From Sphingomonas mucosissima (GTDB taxonomy: Bacteria; Pseudomonadota; Alphaproteobacteria; Sphingomonadales; Sphingomonadaceae), in the NCBI RefSeq assembly GCF_002197665.1, contig NZ_NBBJ01000001.1, forward strand, positions 496,001-560,000: 64,000 nt of DNA. Reading direction: 5' to 3'. The stretch's first letter is position 1. Each line of letters starts with the position of its first letter. The notes below the pieces were generated by a model. The model worked only from the letters and a program-made list of their open reading frames with translations. It was not told the DNA's origin and did not search any database. This document shows, one piece after another, positions 46,529 to 56,577 of this stretch. The position numbers and the translations under genes are program-made.

Positions 46529-47902
46529 ATGGCAGGTGATCCGGCACACAGGAGAAGCGCTGCAGCGCGGCGCAAGCGATCGCGGCGTCCCATCGACAAG
46601 CGATTCGCGCTGTTGTTCATGGTGATGCTGACCATCGCGGCCGGCAACACCGCGCTTCAATCGGTGCTGCCGGCACTCGGGCGGTCGCTGGGCGTGGCGG
46701 ACAGCGCCGTTGCGGCGGCGTTTTCCGTGTCGGCGCTTCTTTGGGTGATCGCGGCGCCGTTCTGGGCGAGTCGATCCGACCGGCATGGCAGGCGCATGAT
46801 GATCCTGCTGGGCATGGGCGGGTTTTGCGTCAGTCTCGCCACCTGCGGCGTCTTCCTGGCGGCCGGCATCAATGGCTGGATCAGCGGCACCGCCGCCTTC
46901 ATTCTCTTCATTATGGCGCGCCTGATCTATGGCACGTTCGGATCGGCGGCGCCGCCCGCCGTGCAGGCGATGGTGGCGGGCGACACGACGCGCGAGGAGC
47001 GAACGCGCGCGCTGACGCTGATTGCCAGCGCCTTTGGCCTCGGCACGATCCTTGGTCCGGCGATCGCGCCGTATCTGATTCTCGGGCATATTGGCACGAT
47101 CGAGATCGGGCTGGCAGGCCCTGCGTTCGTCTTCACGATCTTTGGCGTGGCGATGTTCCTGACGATCCGCGCCATGCTGCCCGATGATCGCACCATGGCG
47201 GCGGCCATGCACGGCGGAACGACCGGTTATCCGTCGATCGGCGGGCAGGGCACGGGCGCCAGCGTACGCAGCGCCACCGAGCCGAAGGGCGGAACGAAGA
47301 TCAGCTTCTTCGATCCGCGCATTCGCGGCTGGATGATCGCAGGCCTGGTGATGGGCCATGCACAGGCGATGACGGGTCAGGCGATCGGCTTTCTGGTGAT
47401 CGACCGGCTGAACCTGCCCCCGGCGCTGGCGCTGGAGCCCACGGGCATCGTGCTGATGATGGGCGCAGGCACTGCATTGCTCGCGCAATGGGGCATCATC
47501 CCGACGCTCAACCTGGCGCCGCGCGCGCTGGTGCTGGTGGGGTTGGTGCTGGCGGCGGTGGGCACGGCGCTGATTGGGCTTGCCACGTCATTGTACGGGA
47601 TCGCGACGGCTTATGCGCTTGCGAGCCTCGGCTTCGGCTTCACGCGCCCTGGCTTTACCGCCGGCTCCAGTTTGGCGGTCGGGCCGCAGGCGCAAGGATC
47701 GGTCGCCGGCAAGGTGACCAGCGTGAACGGCGCCAGCTTCGTGTTGGGTCCCAGCATTGGTGTCGGCCTTTACGGCCTATGGCATTCGCTCCCCTATTTC
47801 GTAGCGGGCGTCGGTTGCGCTGCCCTGTTCGCATATTGCTGGTTCGCCCTGCGTGAGCCCGACGAGCAGGAAGTCTCGGCGTTCGACGATCCGGTGGTCT
47901 GA
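46529..47902 (+). CDS. MFS transporter
   Basis: 457 residues with about 12 membrane helices. The loop 2-3 motif A reads SRSDRHGRR, and TRALTLIASAFGLGTILGPAI is the helix 5 motif C of drug/H+ antiporters. A longer central loop (about 220-265) separates the two halves. It is probably an exporter, but the substrate is unknown. Weak ribosome-binding site. It does not appear to be in an operon; argG starts 102 bp downstream. Confidence 0.9.
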   Translation: MAGDPAHRRSAAARRKRSRRPIDKRFALLFMVMLTIAAGNTALQSVLPALGRSLGVADSAVAAAFSVSALLWVIAAPFWASRSDRHGRRMMILLGMGGFCVSLATCGVFLAAGINGWISGTAAFILFIMARLIYGTFGSAAPPAVQAMVAGDTTREERTRALTLIASAFGLGTILGPAIAPYLILGHIGTIEIGLAGPAFVFTIFGVAMFLTIRAMLPDDRTMAAAMHGGTTGYPSIGGQGTGASVRSATEPKGGTKISFFDPRIRGWMIAGLVMGHAQAMTGQAIGFLVIDRLNLPPALALEPTGIVLMMGAGTALLAQWGIIPTLNLAPRALVLVGLVLAAVGTALIGLATSLYGIATAYALASLGFGFTRPGFTAGSSLAVGPQAQGSVAGKVTSVNGASFVLGPSIGVGLYGLWHSLPYFVAGVGCAALFAYCWFALREPDEQEVSAFDDPVV

Positions 47903-48004
47903 GCACCTCCTCCGCCGCCAAGCGGGAGGCCATAACCGCAGGTCATCAACGGCTGGGCCCGCAAGCCTTGTCGCGAGCGCCAACTGATCCTAGACGCCCG
48001 CGCC

Positions 48005-49255
48005 ATGAGCGAATCCTCTATCAATCGCCCCGCCGGCGACGCCGGCATCAAGAAGGTTGTGCTGGCCTATTCCGGCGGGCTCGACACCAGCGTCATCCTG
48101 AAATGGCTCCAGCAGACCTATAACTGCGAAGTCGTGACCTTCACCGCCGATCTCGGCCAGGGTGAAGAGCTGGAGCCGGCGCGCCGCAAGGCGGAGCAGG
48201 CCGGGGTGAAGCCCGAGCACATCTTCATCGACGATCTGCGCGAGGAGTTCGTCAAGGATTACGTATTCCCGATGATGCGCGCGAACGCGACGTATGAGGG
48301 GCTATACCTGCTCGGGACTTCGATCGCGCGGCCGCTGATCGCCAAGCGACAGATCGAGATCGCCAAGATGGTCGGCGCCGATGCCGTGAGCCATGGCGCA
48401 ACGGGCAAGGGCAATGATCAGGTCCGCTTTGAGCTTGGCTATTATGCGCTGGCGCCCGACATCAAGGTGATCGCGCCGTGGCGTGAATGGGATCTCACCA
48501 GCCGCACCCGCCTGATCGAGTTTGCCGAGCAGAACCAGATCATGGTGACAAAGGACAAGCGCGGCGAATCGCCGTTCTCGACCGACGCGAACCTTTTGCA
48601 CACCTCGTCCGAGGGCAAGGTGCTGGAGGATCCGTGGGAGGAAGTGCCGGATTACGTCTACTCGCGCACGGTGAACCCGGAAGACGCGCCCGACGCGCCG
48701 GAATATATCACGATCGATTTCGAGCGCGGCGACGGCGTGGCGCTGAATGGCGAGGCCTGCTCGCCCGCGACTTTGCTCGCCAAGCTGAACGAGCTGGGCC
48801 GCAAGCATGGCATCGGCCGGCTAGACCTGGTCGAGAACCGCTTCGTCGGCATGAAGAGCCGCGGCATGTACGAAACGCCCGGCGGCACGATCTATCACTT
48901 GGCGCATCGCGGCATCGAGCAGCTGACGCTCGACCGCGGCGCAGCGCACCTCAAGGACGAGCTGGCGATCAAATACGCCGAGCTGGTCTACAACGGCTTC
49001 TGGTTCTCACCGGAGCGCGAGATGCTGCAGGCGGCAGTAGATTATAGCCAGGAGAAGGTCTCCGGCACGGTTCGGCTGAAGCTGTACAAGGGCAATGTCG
49101 GCGTGGTCGGCCGCAAGTCGCCCAATTCGCTCTACAGCGAGAAGGTGGTGACGTTCGAGGACGACCAGGGCGCCTATGACCAGCGCGACGCGGCCGGCTT
49201 CATCAAGCTGAACGCGCTGCGCCTGCGCCTGCTGGGCCGCCGCGACCGCATCTGA
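48005..49255 (+). CDS. argG: Argininosuccinate synthase
   Basis: 416 residues; joins citrulline and aspartate in arginine synthesis. The ATP loop [25 protein letters not shown] substrate motif ([11 protein letters not shown]) and [10 protein letters not shown] are all present. The first 14 residues are a slight N-terminal extension. Single gene; the next gene has its own stress-type promoter. Confidence 0.97.
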   Translation: MSESSINRPAGDAGIKKVVLAYSGGLDTSVILKWLQQTYNCEVVTFTADLGQGEELEPARRKAEQAGVKPEHIFIDDLREEFVKDYVFPMMRANATYEGLYLLGTSIARPLIAKRQIEIAKMVGADAVSHGATGKGNDQVRFELGYYALAPDIKVIAPWREWDLTSRTRLIEFAEQNQIMVTKDKRGESPFSTDANLLHTSSEGKVLEDPWEEVPDYVYSRTVNPEDAPDAPEYITIDFERGDGVALNGEACSPATLLAKLNELGRKHGIGRLDLVENRFVGMKSRGMYETPGGTIYHLAHRGIEQLTLDRGAAHLKDELAIKYAELVYNGFWFSPEREMLQAAVDYSQEKVSGTVRLKLYKGNVGVVGRKSPNSLYSEKVVTFEDDQGAYDQRDAAGFIKLNALRLRLLGRRDRI

Positions 49256-49324
49256 GCGAGCGCGCAGCACCGCGTCGCACTGATCTCGCGAGTGCGTGCG
49301 TCCGGGCGGGATCGTTGCCGTTGG

Positions 49325-49350
49325 GGAACGATCCAGCTTCGGCCGGCGTT
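49325..49350 (+). promoter_or_regulatory. General stress sigma factor (EcfG-type) promoter
   Basis: GGAAC at 49325-49329, a 17-bp spacer, CGTT at 49347-49350: an exact match to the alphaproteobacterial EcfG promoter pattern GGAAC-N16/17-CGTT. It is 46 bp before the lipoprotein gene start, in the non-coding gap after argG. The GGAAC also forms part of a hairpin (GGATCGTT/AACGATCC around 49312-49333). Confidence 0.75.
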
Positions 49351-49395
49351 GAACCTGAGCCTGGGGTACTCGCCCCGAGTTCAAGGGAGATTGCG

Positions 49396-49656
49396 ATGAA
49401 GGGTGCAACTTTCGGCGCGCTGCTACTCAGCGCGACCGTGCTCACCGCCTGTGCGGACAATCGGCAAGACGTGGTGGCGCCGGCGCCGCCGCTTGGCCCG
49501 GGTGCGCTGGCCGGCACCGTAGCGGCCGACCGCGATGGCGACGGCATTGTTGACGGCTATTACTCGCCGGATGGCATGTATGTGCCCTTCACCGCCCCGC
49601 CGTGCCCGACACCGCCGCCGCCGCCGCTGCCCACCCCGCGCGGCGAGCGAGGTTAA
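49396..49656 (+). CDS. Small lipoprotein with a DxDGDG calcium-binding-like loop
   Basis: 86 residues. Signal peptide with lipobox LTAC, so it is lipidated at Cys20. The mature part has DRDGDGIVDGYYSPDG, like the Ca-binding loop of EF-hand or thrombospondin type 3 repeats, and a Pro-rich tail (PCPTPPPPPLPTP). The ATG follows AAGGGAGA. It lies downstream of an EcfG-type promoter and 3 bp before the L,D-transpeptidase gene, so the two should be co-expressed in stress. No family recognised. Confidence 0.8.
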   Translation: MKGATFGALLLSATVLTACADNRQDVVAPAPPLGPGALAGTVAADRDGDGIVDGYYSPDGMYVPFTAPPCPTPPPPPLPTPRGERG

Positions 49657-49659
49657 CCG

Positions 49660-51234
49660 TTGGCCGGCCGCGGCGCGCCGGCCCGGCGCGCGGGCCGGCT
49701 GGCGCTATCCATTCTTCTGCTTGCGTCGACAGCGGCCCTTCCTGGCGCTGCCGTCGCGCAGGCGACTGCTGAAAGCGCTGCCCCGACCAATGCCGTCGCC
49801 CAAGCGATCCGGCAGCAGGTCGGCGGCAAGCTGAAGGATTTCTATCGCGCCCGCGGATACTGGCCGCTGTGGATCGTCGGCGAAGCGCCTGGGCCGCAGG
49901 CAAGGGCGCTGGTCGACGTGATCGAGACGGTCGAGGTCGACGGGTTGCGCGCCGACCGATATTCGCCAGACCGGCTGCGCCGCCTCATCGATGAGGCGGA
50001 AGGCGGCAATCTGCGCGCGCTCGCCTATCTTGAGGTGGCGCTGAGCGGCGCGCTGGCGGACCTGATCCGTGACATGCGCGAGCCGCGGATCGAAATCCAA
50101 TATCTTGAAAGCGCGCTGGAACCGACCCGCGCCAAGCCTGACGCGATCCTGCGCCGCGTGGCGCTGGCCAAGTCCACGCTCGATTATGTGCGTAGCCTGG
50201 GCTGGATGAGCCCGGTGTACGTGCAATTGCGCGAAGCGTTGCTGGATGCCGCGCCGGAAGCTGGCGATCCGCAGGTTTGGGTGCCGGCGGGCCCGCTGCT
50301 GCGACCCGGCATGAGCGGTGAGCGAGTCAGCTTGTTGCGGGCGCGCCTGGGCCTGCCCGACGGCGACCTTTATGATGAGACATTGCGCGCACGGGTGCGG
50401 CGTTTCCAGAGTTCTCGTGGGCTGCCCGTCGATGGCATGGCGGGCGCACAGACGTTGTCCGCGCTCAACCTCGGTTCTGCGACCGAAGCGGCGAACCGAC
50501 GCGATCTTCTGCGGCTTAATCTGGAGCGTGCGAGGCTGTTGCCGGACGCGTGGACCCGCCACATCGTGGTAGACGCAGCGGCGGCGCGGCTGTGGTATTA
50601 TGATGGCGGGGCCGAGCAGGGGACCATGCGGGTGGTCGCCGGTACGCCTGAAACGCAAACGCCGATGATGGCGGGCATGGTGCGCTACGCCACGCTCAAC
50701 CCATATTGGAACGTGCCGGTGGATCTGGTGCGCAAGCGAATCGCGCCAAAGGTGCTGGCAGGCACATCGCTTGAGCGGCAGGGGTATGAGGCGCTGTCTG
50801 ATTGGACGGCCGACGCGCAGGTGATCCCAGCCTCGACGATCGACTGGCGCGGCGTGCAGGCCGGCAGCGTAGAGCCGCGCGTGCGCGAATTGCCGGGCCG
50901 GGGCAATTCGATGGGGTCGGTGAAGTTCATGTTCCCGAACGATCTAGGGATATTCCTTCACGATACGCCGCAGAAGAATCTGTTTGCCAAGGCGAACCGC
51001 CACTTTTCCAATGGCTGCGTGCGGCTGGAGGATGCGGGACGGCTCGGCAAGTGGCTGTTCAACCGAACCTTGAAGCCCGAAAGCTCGGCGCCGGAGCAGC
51101 ATGTGCCGCTGTCCGAGCCCGTGCCGGTCTACCTGATGTATTTCACCGCCAGCCCGGACGGTGGAAGCGTCAGATATGTCGCCGACGTCTATAATCGCGA
51201 TCGCCCGGCCTTGCAGCAGTTGGCGAGCCGCTGA
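49660..51234 (+). CDS. L,D-transpeptidase (YcbB/LdtD-like)
   Basis: 524 residues. Signal peptide, then a scaffold domain, a peptidoglycan-binding domain (LRPGMSGERVSLLRARLGLP ... FQSSRGLPVDGMAGAQTLSALN, about 210-275), and a YkuD catalytic domain with HFSNGCVRLED (Cys453) and an upstream HD in IFLHDTPQ. It should make 3-3 cross-links in peptidoglycan, tolerant of beta-lactams in related enzymes. TTG start at 49660, preceded by GAGG, in an operon with the small lipoprotein. Confidence 0.95.
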   Translation: MAGRGAPARRAGRLALSILLLASTAALPGAAVAQATAESAAPTNAVAQAIRQQVGGKLKDFYRARGYWPLWIVGEAPGPQARALVDVIETVEVDGLRADRYSPDRLRRLIDEAEGGNLRALAYLEVALSGALADLIRDMREPRIEIQYLESALEPTRAKPDAILRRVALAKSTLDYVRSLGWMSPVYVQLREALLDAAPEAGDPQVWVPAGPLLRPGMSGERVSLLRARLGLPDGDLYDETLRARVRRFQSSRGLPVDGMAGAQTLSALNLGSATEAANRRDLLRLNLERARLLPDAWTRHIVVDAAAARLWYYDGGAEQGTMRVVAGTPETQTPMMAGMVRYATLNPYWNVPVDLVRKRIAPKVLAGTSLERQGYEALSDWTADAQVIPASTIDWRGVQAGSVEPRVRELPGRGNSMGSVKFMFPNDLGIFLHDTPQKNLFAKANRHFSNGCVRLEDAGRLGKWLFNRTLKPESSAPEQHVPLSEPVPVYLMYFTASPDGGSVRYVADVYNRDRPALQQLASR

Positions 51235-51266
51235 GTGTTTTCCAGCACACCGCGATCGGCTGGATT

Positions 51267-51285
51267 AGCCGCCCGCGAGGCGGCT
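51267..51285 (+). terminator. Hairpin after the L,D-transpeptidase gene
   Basis: AGCCGCC, CGCGA loop, GGCGGCT: a perfect 7-bp GC-rich stem 33 bp after the stop codon, followed by CATCCTTTC rather than a clean T run. Confidence 0.45.
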
Positions 51286-51361
51286 CATCCTTTCACCGTT
51301 AACCACAGCTCAACCATCCTCGTCCATTGCCGCTTACGCAATGCTATGGGGCGGCACACAG

Positions 51362-52876
51362 ATGGCGAATACGAACGGCGCGGTTGACGTTGCGATCATC
51401 GGCGCAGGGCCTGCCGGCCTCACCGCGGCGTATCTGCTCGGCAAGGCGGGCTATTCCGTGACTGTGATCGAGAAGGATCCGCGCTATGTCGGCGGGATCA
51501 GCCGCACCGTCGAGCACAACGGCTATCGCTTCGACATCGGTGGTCACCGTTTCTTCTCGAAGTCGCAGGAAGTGGTCGATCTCTGGAACGAGATCCTGCC
51601 GGATGACTTCATCGAGCGGCCCCGGATGAGCCGGATCTACTACGAGGGCAAATTCTACAGCTATCCGCTGCGCGCGTTCGAGGCGCTGTGGAACCTCGGC
51701 ATCTTCCGCTCCGCGCTGTGCATGGCGAGCTTCGCCAAGGCCAAGGTGCTGCCGAACCGCAAGGTGAAAAGCTTCGAGGACTGGACGGTCAATGCCTTCG
51801 GCTGGAAGCTCTATTCGATCTTCTTCAAGACCTACACCGAGAAGGTGTGGGGCATGCCCTGCGACGAGATGAGCGCGGACTGGGCGGCCCAGCGGATCAA
51901 GGGGCTATCGCTCTGGGGCGCGGTGACGGACGGGCTGAAGCGCAGCCTTGGCCTCAACAAGCGACCGAATGATGGCATGGCGGTAAAGACGCTTCTAGAG
52001 AGCTTCCGCTATCCGCGGCTTGGCCCTGGCATGATGTGGGAGGCCGCGCGCGACCTGGTGATCGGCCACGGCAACCGCGTGCTGATGGGGCACAAGCTGA
52101 AACAGCTCGCCTTCAACGACGTGACGGAACAGTGGACGGTCACTGCCACCGATGGCGACGGCGCGCAGGTGGCGATCCGGGCTGCGCACGTCATTTCCTC
52201 AGCGCCAATGCGGGAGCTGGCGAGCCGGCTGCACCCGCTGCCAGCTACGCTGCCTGAGGCGGCAAACCTTAAATATCGCGACTTCCTGACGGTGGCGCTG
52301 ATGATCCGCTCGCCGGACCTGTTTCCGGACAATTGGATCTACATCCATGATTCGAAGGTAAAGGTCGGGCGGGTTCAGAACTTCCGTTCCTGGTCGCCGG
52401 AGATGGTGCCGGATCCGGATCTCGCCTGCGTCGGCCTGGAGTATTTCTGCTTCGAAGGCGACGGCCTTTGGGCGTCGAGCGATGAGGAACTCGTCGCGCT
52501 TGCTACCAAGGAGATGGCGCAGCTTGGCCTGTGCCAGGCGGACCAGGTCGTCGGCGGCACGGTGGTGCGGCAGGAGAAGGCCTATCCCGTCTATGACGAA
52601 CATTATGCCGCCAATGTCGAGATGCTGCGGCAGGAGATCGAGGCGCGCTATCCGACGCTTCACTGTGTCGGCCGCAACGGCATGCACCGCTACAACAACC
52701 AGGATCACGCGATGATGACCGCCATGCTGACGGTGCGCAACATCGAGGCCGGCGCGCGCGTGTATGACATCTGGGCGGTGAACGAAGATGCTGAGTATCA
52801 CGAGAGCGGCAACGAGGGAGAACAGGCAGCGCTCGGTAGCCTGCGGGCCGTCCCTGAGCGGTTGAAGGCCGCTTGA
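51362..52876 (+). CDS. FAD-dependent oxidoreductase, UDP-galactopyranose mutase/HemY-like
   Basis: 504 residues. Rossmann motif IIGAGPAGLTAAYLLGKAG and the acidic end of strand 2 (VIEKDPRYVGG), then FDIGGHRFFSKS, which is shared with UDP-galactopyranose-mutase-like proteins of polysaccharide loci; VGRNGMHRYNNQDHAM near the C-terminus is the second FAD region. It may act on a nucleotide sugar or a lipid-linked sugar; substrate unproven. ATG 51362 chosen over an ATG seven codons upstream. The following two genes are large membrane proteins on the same strand. Confidence 0.85.
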   Translation: MANTNGAVDVAIIGAGPAGLTAAYLLGKAGYSVTVIEKDPRYVGGISRTVEHNGYRFDIGGHRFFSKSQEVVDLWNEILPDDFIERPRMSRIYYEGKFYSYPLRAFEALWNLGIFRSALCMASFAKAKVLPNRKVKSFEDWTVNAFGWKLYSIFFKTYTEKVWGMPCDEMSADWAAQRIKGLSLWGAVTDGLKRSLGLNKRPNDGMAVKTLLESFRYPRLGPGMMWEAARDLVIGHGNRVLMGHKLKQLAFNDVTEQWTVTATDGDGAQVAIRAAHVISSAPMRELASRLHPLPATLPEAANLKYRDFLTVALMIRSPDLFPDNWIYIHDSKVKVGRVQNFRSWSPEMVPDPDLACVGLEYFCFEGDGLWASSDEELVALATKEMAQLGLCQADQVVGGTVVRQEKAYPVYDEHYAANVEMLRQEIEARYPTLHCVGRNGMHRYNNQDHAMMTAMLTVRNIEAGARVYDIWAVNEDAEYHESGNEGEQAALGSLRAVPERLKAA

Positions 52877-52891
52877 TTCCAAGGGGCGGCC
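52867..52891 (+). terminator. Possible terminator overlapping the oxidoreductase stop codon
   Basis: GGCCGC and GCGGCC flank the TGA at 52874-52876 with a 13-nt loop, followed by GTTTCC. If active it would separate the oxidoreductase from the downstream membrane-protein genes. Confidence 0.3.
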
Positions 52892-52950
52892 GTTTCCTGC
52901 CTGATCGAACAGCGGAATAGGCCGAACCCGGCACCGTCAGCGAGGAAGAT

Positions 52951-54801
52951 GTGGCGCCGATGCACGGAAGAGCGACGGAACTGGCTATGCCCGGATCGCA
53001 GCCAAGCAGCCTGACTCCCACCCAAGCGGATGAAGGTGGTATCCTGCGTCCGGTTCTTGTTGCCTGGATCATCGCATCGTTCATCTTCGTGATGATCGGA
53101 GCGAGGGACATTCTTGTTCTCCGCCTGTCCGATCCGGACGACGCGATGCGCCTCCTCCAGGTGAAGGATTGGCTTGCTGGGCAGAGCTGGTGGGACGTCG
53201 GCCAGCACCGCCTCAATCATGGCCGATTCCCCATGCACTGGTCGCGGCTCGTCGATCTTCCGCTCGCAGTCATTCTCGTGGCAGCGACTCCGATGCTGGG
53301 CGACGCCCTGGCAACCCGGCTGGCGATGACGATCGTGCCGCTGCTGCTGATGCTTTCAACGATGCTGCTGGTCGCGTGGATCACGCGACGTAACGCCGGC
53401 ATCGAAGCGGCGCGCTATGCCGCCCTGCTGACGCCGTTGAGCCTGCCCCTTATTGTCCAATTAAGGCCCCTGCGTGTTGATCACCACGGCTGGCAGATCG
53501 TCCTAGCGCTGGTGGCCGTGGCTTGCCTGTTGCATCGGCCGACGGCGCGGCACGGTTTGCTGGCGGGGCTCGCACTGGCCGCCTTGCTGACGATCTCCCT
53601 TGAGGGGCTGCCGATCGCCGCAAGCATCGCAGCTGTCGCTGCGGCTGCCTGGGTATGGGACCCGGCTCGCCGCCCGTTTCTGGTGGCGATGATGTGGAGC
53701 CTCGCGGGTGCGGCGATTTGCCTTCATCTCGCGACGCGCGGGCCGGACTTCTTTTTGCCCGCTTGCGACGCCATCTCACCGGCCTGGCTCCTGACGCTGG
53801 CAGTCGGGACGCTCGCCACCACCGCCGCCGGATTCCTTGCGGGATCCACCCTGGTTCTCCGCCTTGCCGCTCTGGGGGGGGCGGGCGCGGTTACGGGTGC
53901 AGCGTTGCTGTTCTATGCGCCGCAATGCCTCGCCGGGCCTTTCGCGACGTTGCCGGGGCTGACGTACCAACTCTGGTACCTCAACGTCTTGGAAGGCAGG
54001 CCGGTCTGGCAGCAGCCGGTCTACCAAGCATATGTCACGATGGCGGTTCCGTTCGTCGGGCTGGTCGCCACCGTTGGCGCATGGCGAAAAGCGGAAGCGG
54101 AGGGAAGGGCCCGCTGGGCCACGTTGCTCGCAGTGTTGGTCGCGGCCGTGACGGTGACGATCTTCGTGGATCGCGCCGGCGCCACCGCCAACGCGCTCGC
54201 CATACCAGGTGTGGCGACGCTGTTGCTGGCACTTCTCATTCGGGCGCGTACCATTCCTCACGTCGTTGTTCGCACGGGCGCGACCGCCGCAGCGCTGATC
54301 GCCGCGTCGCCGGGTTATCTCGCCGTCGCCGCCCTCGCGGTGGACAGAAGCGGCGACCCACTCTGGCAAGCGAAAGTGAAATCAAGCGCGGCGGGCGAAA
54401 CGTGCGCGCTGATCAGCGACATCCGCACTGTCGCCGAGTTGCCGCCCGGGCTGATCTTCGCGCCGCTAGACGTTAGCCCAGAAATCATTTCGACGACAAA
54501 CCACCGCGCGATCGGTGCGGGCTACCACCGCTCGCCCGGCCCGATGACGACTGTAATCGGGGCGTTCGTGGGACAGCCGCAACAAGCGCGCGCAACGATC
54601 CTTGCGAGCGGTGCCGACTATGTCGCTGCGTGCCCGGGGCTCAGCGAAACCAACTTGTACCAACGACGCTTCCCCGATGGCTTCTGGGCTAGGCTCGAAG
54701 GGGGCGAGCGGTTCGACTGGCTTGAACCGGTCGCGGTGCGTGGCCCGGCGCGTGCGTGGCGGGTCAATCGGCCCTTGCCCTCGCCAGCGCGCCGCCCGTA
54801 A
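52951..54801 (+). CDS. Polytopic membrane protein, GT-C (STT3/PMT)-like
   Basis: 616 residues with about 11-13 membrane helices and a soluble C-terminal 150 residues. After the first helix comes DPDDAMRLLQVKDWLAGQSWWD and HRFPMHW-type periplasmic loop, which recalls the acidic DxD-type loop of lipid-sugar-dependent GT-C transferases such as STT3. No exact family recognised. GTG 52951 chosen for AGGAAG upstream. It forms a pair with the next membrane protein gene, 9 bp on. Confidence 0.75.
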   Translation: MAPMHGRATELAMPGSQPSSLTPTQADEGGILRPVLVAWIIASFIFVMIGARDILVLRLSDPDDAMRLLQVKDWLAGQSWWDVGQHRLNHGRFPMHWSRLVDLPLAVILVAATPMLGDALATRLAMTIVPLLLMLSTMLLVAWITRRNAGIEAARYAALLTPLSLPLIVQLRPLRVDHHGWQIVLALVAVACLLHRPTARHGLLAGLALAALLTISLEGLPIAASIAAVAAAAWVWDPARRPFLVAMMWSLAGAAICLHLATRGPDFFLPACDAISPAWLLTLAVGTLATTAAGFLAGSTLVLRLAALGGAGAVTGAALLFYAPQCLAGPFATLPGLTYQLWYLNVLEGRPVWQQPVYQAYVTMAVPFVGLVATVGAWRKAEAEGRARWATLLAVLVAAVTVTIFVDRAGATANALAIPGVATLLLALLIRARTIPHVVVRTGATAAALIAASPGYLAVAALAVDRSGDPLWQAKVKSSAAGETCALISDIRTVAELPPGLIFAPLDVSPEIISTTNHRAIGAGYHRSPGPMTTVIGAFVGQPQQARATILASGADYVAACPGLSETNLYQRRFPDGFWARLEGGERFDWLEPVAVRGPARAWRVNRPLPSPARRP

Positions 54802-54810
54802 GGCGGTGTG

Positions 54811-56481
54811 ATGGACCAATCGGGGGCGCCCCTTCGTTGGTGGCAGACGCGCAAATTTGTCGCCCTCGCCACGTTGATCGCGATCGTTCCGTTGATGTGG
54901 CCGGAGATTCCGCCGCTGGTCGATCTGCCAGGCCACATGGCGCGCTACCGCGTGCAGCTGACGCCGGTAGAGCAGGCGCCCTGGTTTGCGGACTGGTTCA
55001 ATTTCGAATGGTCGCTGATCGGCAACCTCGGCATCGACCTGCTGGTGGTGCCGTTCGCAGCCGTTTTCGGACTGGAGCTTGGCGTCAAGCTGATCGTGAT
55101 GACGATCCCAGCGCTGACGGTCGCGGGCCTGCTGTGGATTGCGCGCGAGGTGCACGGACGCATCCCACCAACGGCGATGTTCGGGCTGCCACTGGCGTAT
55201 AGCTATCCGTTCCAATTCGGGTTCGTGAACTTTGCCCTGTCCATGGGACTGGCGCTCTGCCTGTTCGCATTGTGGCTGCGAATGGGACGTTTGAAGCGCG
55301 TCGGGTTGCGCGCCTTCCTCTTTGTGCCGCTCTCCTGCTTGCTGTGGCTGTGTCATACCTTTGGCTGGGGCGTCCTGGGCGTCCTCGCCTTTTCGGCAGA
55401 GATGATCCGCCAGCACGATGCGCGCAAGGACGCGGGATCCGGCCATTGGGTCGAAAGCTGGATCCGCGCTGGGCTGGGCTGCGTGCCTCTGGCCCTGCCG
55501 ATGGTCCTCATGATTTTCTGGCGGTCGGGCGACCATGTCACCGGGCAGACGGCCGACTGGTTCAACTGGCAGGCCAAGGTCGCCTGGGTGATGATGGTCC
55601 TGCGCGACCGGTGGGAATTCTGGGACGTGGCGTCCACCGCCGTGTTCCTGCTCGTGCTGTTCAAGGCCAGTCGCGATCCGGCAATCGAGTATTCTCGCAA
55701 TCTCGTCCTGTCAGCGCTGTTCCTCGGGGCGGTCTACCTGCTGCTCCCTCGGATCGTGTTCGGATCGGCCTATGCTGACATGCGGCTGGCGCCGTTCGTC
55801 GTTGCCGTGGCGCTGATCGCCATCCGGCCGCGGATCGGCATGACGGTGCGCCATGCCGGCGTGGTCGCCATGCTGGGGATGACCTTCTTTCTCGCACGTA
55901 CCGCGGGCACCACCGCCAGCTATTGGTTGTTTGATCGTGACTATGACACCGAGCTTGCCGCGCTGGACAAGGTCCCAGCCGGCGCACGACTGGTGTCCTT
56001 TGTAGGGACAAATTGCCGCAACGAATGGAAGATGAGCCGGCTGGAGCATCTGCCGGCAATCGCGCTGGTGCGCCGACTGGCCTATACGAATGACCAATGG
56101 TCGATGCCGGGGGCGCAGCTGCTGACGGCGCGTTATTCGGCCGCGGGCATGTTTGCGCATGATCCTTCAGAAATTGTGACGCCGGGCTGGTGCCCGCGCG
56201 AATGGTGGAAGCCGATCGACTTCTCCATTGCGCGTTTCCCGCGCGAAGCATTCGATTACGTTTGGCTGGTGCGGACGCCGCCGTTCAATCCACGATACGC
56301 CAGCGACCTTGACCGCGTGTGGCGATCACCGACGGGCGCAAGCGCGTTGCTGATCGTCAATCGTGGACGGCCGACACCGCAGATCGCTGACGAAGAACTT
56401 TATCCGCGCTGGTTTTTGGAGCTGCGAGCCCGACGCATCCGCGAGCGGCAGCTTGAGCTCCCCCCGCCGCCGCGGTCCTGA
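54811..56481 (+). CDS. Polytopic membrane protein, possible glycosyltransferase
   Basis: 556 residues, about 10-12 membrane helices and a soluble C-terminal domain of about 150 residues. The first loop contains PPLVDLPGHMARYRV, an Asp/His/Arg-bearing periplasmic loop like those of GT-C enzymes; the C-terminal part has FVGTNCRNEWKMSRLEHLP. No known family assigned. AGGCGG precedes the ATG. The shared architecture with the preceding protein suggests both act on a lipid-linked sugar or surface glycan; this is inference. Confidence 0.72.
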   Translation: MDQSGAPLRWWQTRKFVALATLIAIVPLMWPEIPPLVDLPGHMARYRVQLTPVEQAPWFADWFNFEWSLIGNLGIDLLVVPFAAVFGLELGVKLIVMTIPALTVAGLLWIAREVHGRIPPTAMFGLPLAYSYPFQFGFVNFALSMGLALCLFALWLRMGRLKRVGLRAFLFVPLSCLLWLCHTFGWGVLGVLAFSAEMIRQHDARKDAGSGHWVESWIRAGLGCVPLALPMVLMIFWRSGDHVTGQTADWFNWQAKVAWVMMVLRDRWEFWDVASTAVFLLVLFKASRDPAIEYSRNLVLSALFLGAVYLLLPRIVFGSAYADMRLAPFVVAVALIAIRPRIGMTVRHAGVVAMLGMTFFLARTAGTTASYWLFDRDYDTELAALDKVPAGARLVSFVGTNCRNEWKMSRLEHLPAIALVRRLAYTNDQWSMPGAQLLTARYSAAGMFAHDPSEIVTPGWCPREWWKPIDFSIARFPREAFDYVWLVRTPPFNPRYASDLDRVWRSPTGASALLIVNRGRPTPQIADEELYPRWFLELRARRIRERQLELPPPPRS

Positions 56482-56577
56482 TCTTTCTGGTTCACTGCAT
56501 TGCAGAATATTTGCTGCACTGCGGCACCTGATCCGTGTTCGGGTGTTCACCGGGTTGACTGGGGGGAGAGACGTACC

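Noticed and set aside
45421..47488. Long minus-strand frame extending the methyltransferase upstream across the MFS gene
   Set aside because: The extension is the shadow of the MFS gene; the methyltransferase begins at 46420 where its own motifs start.
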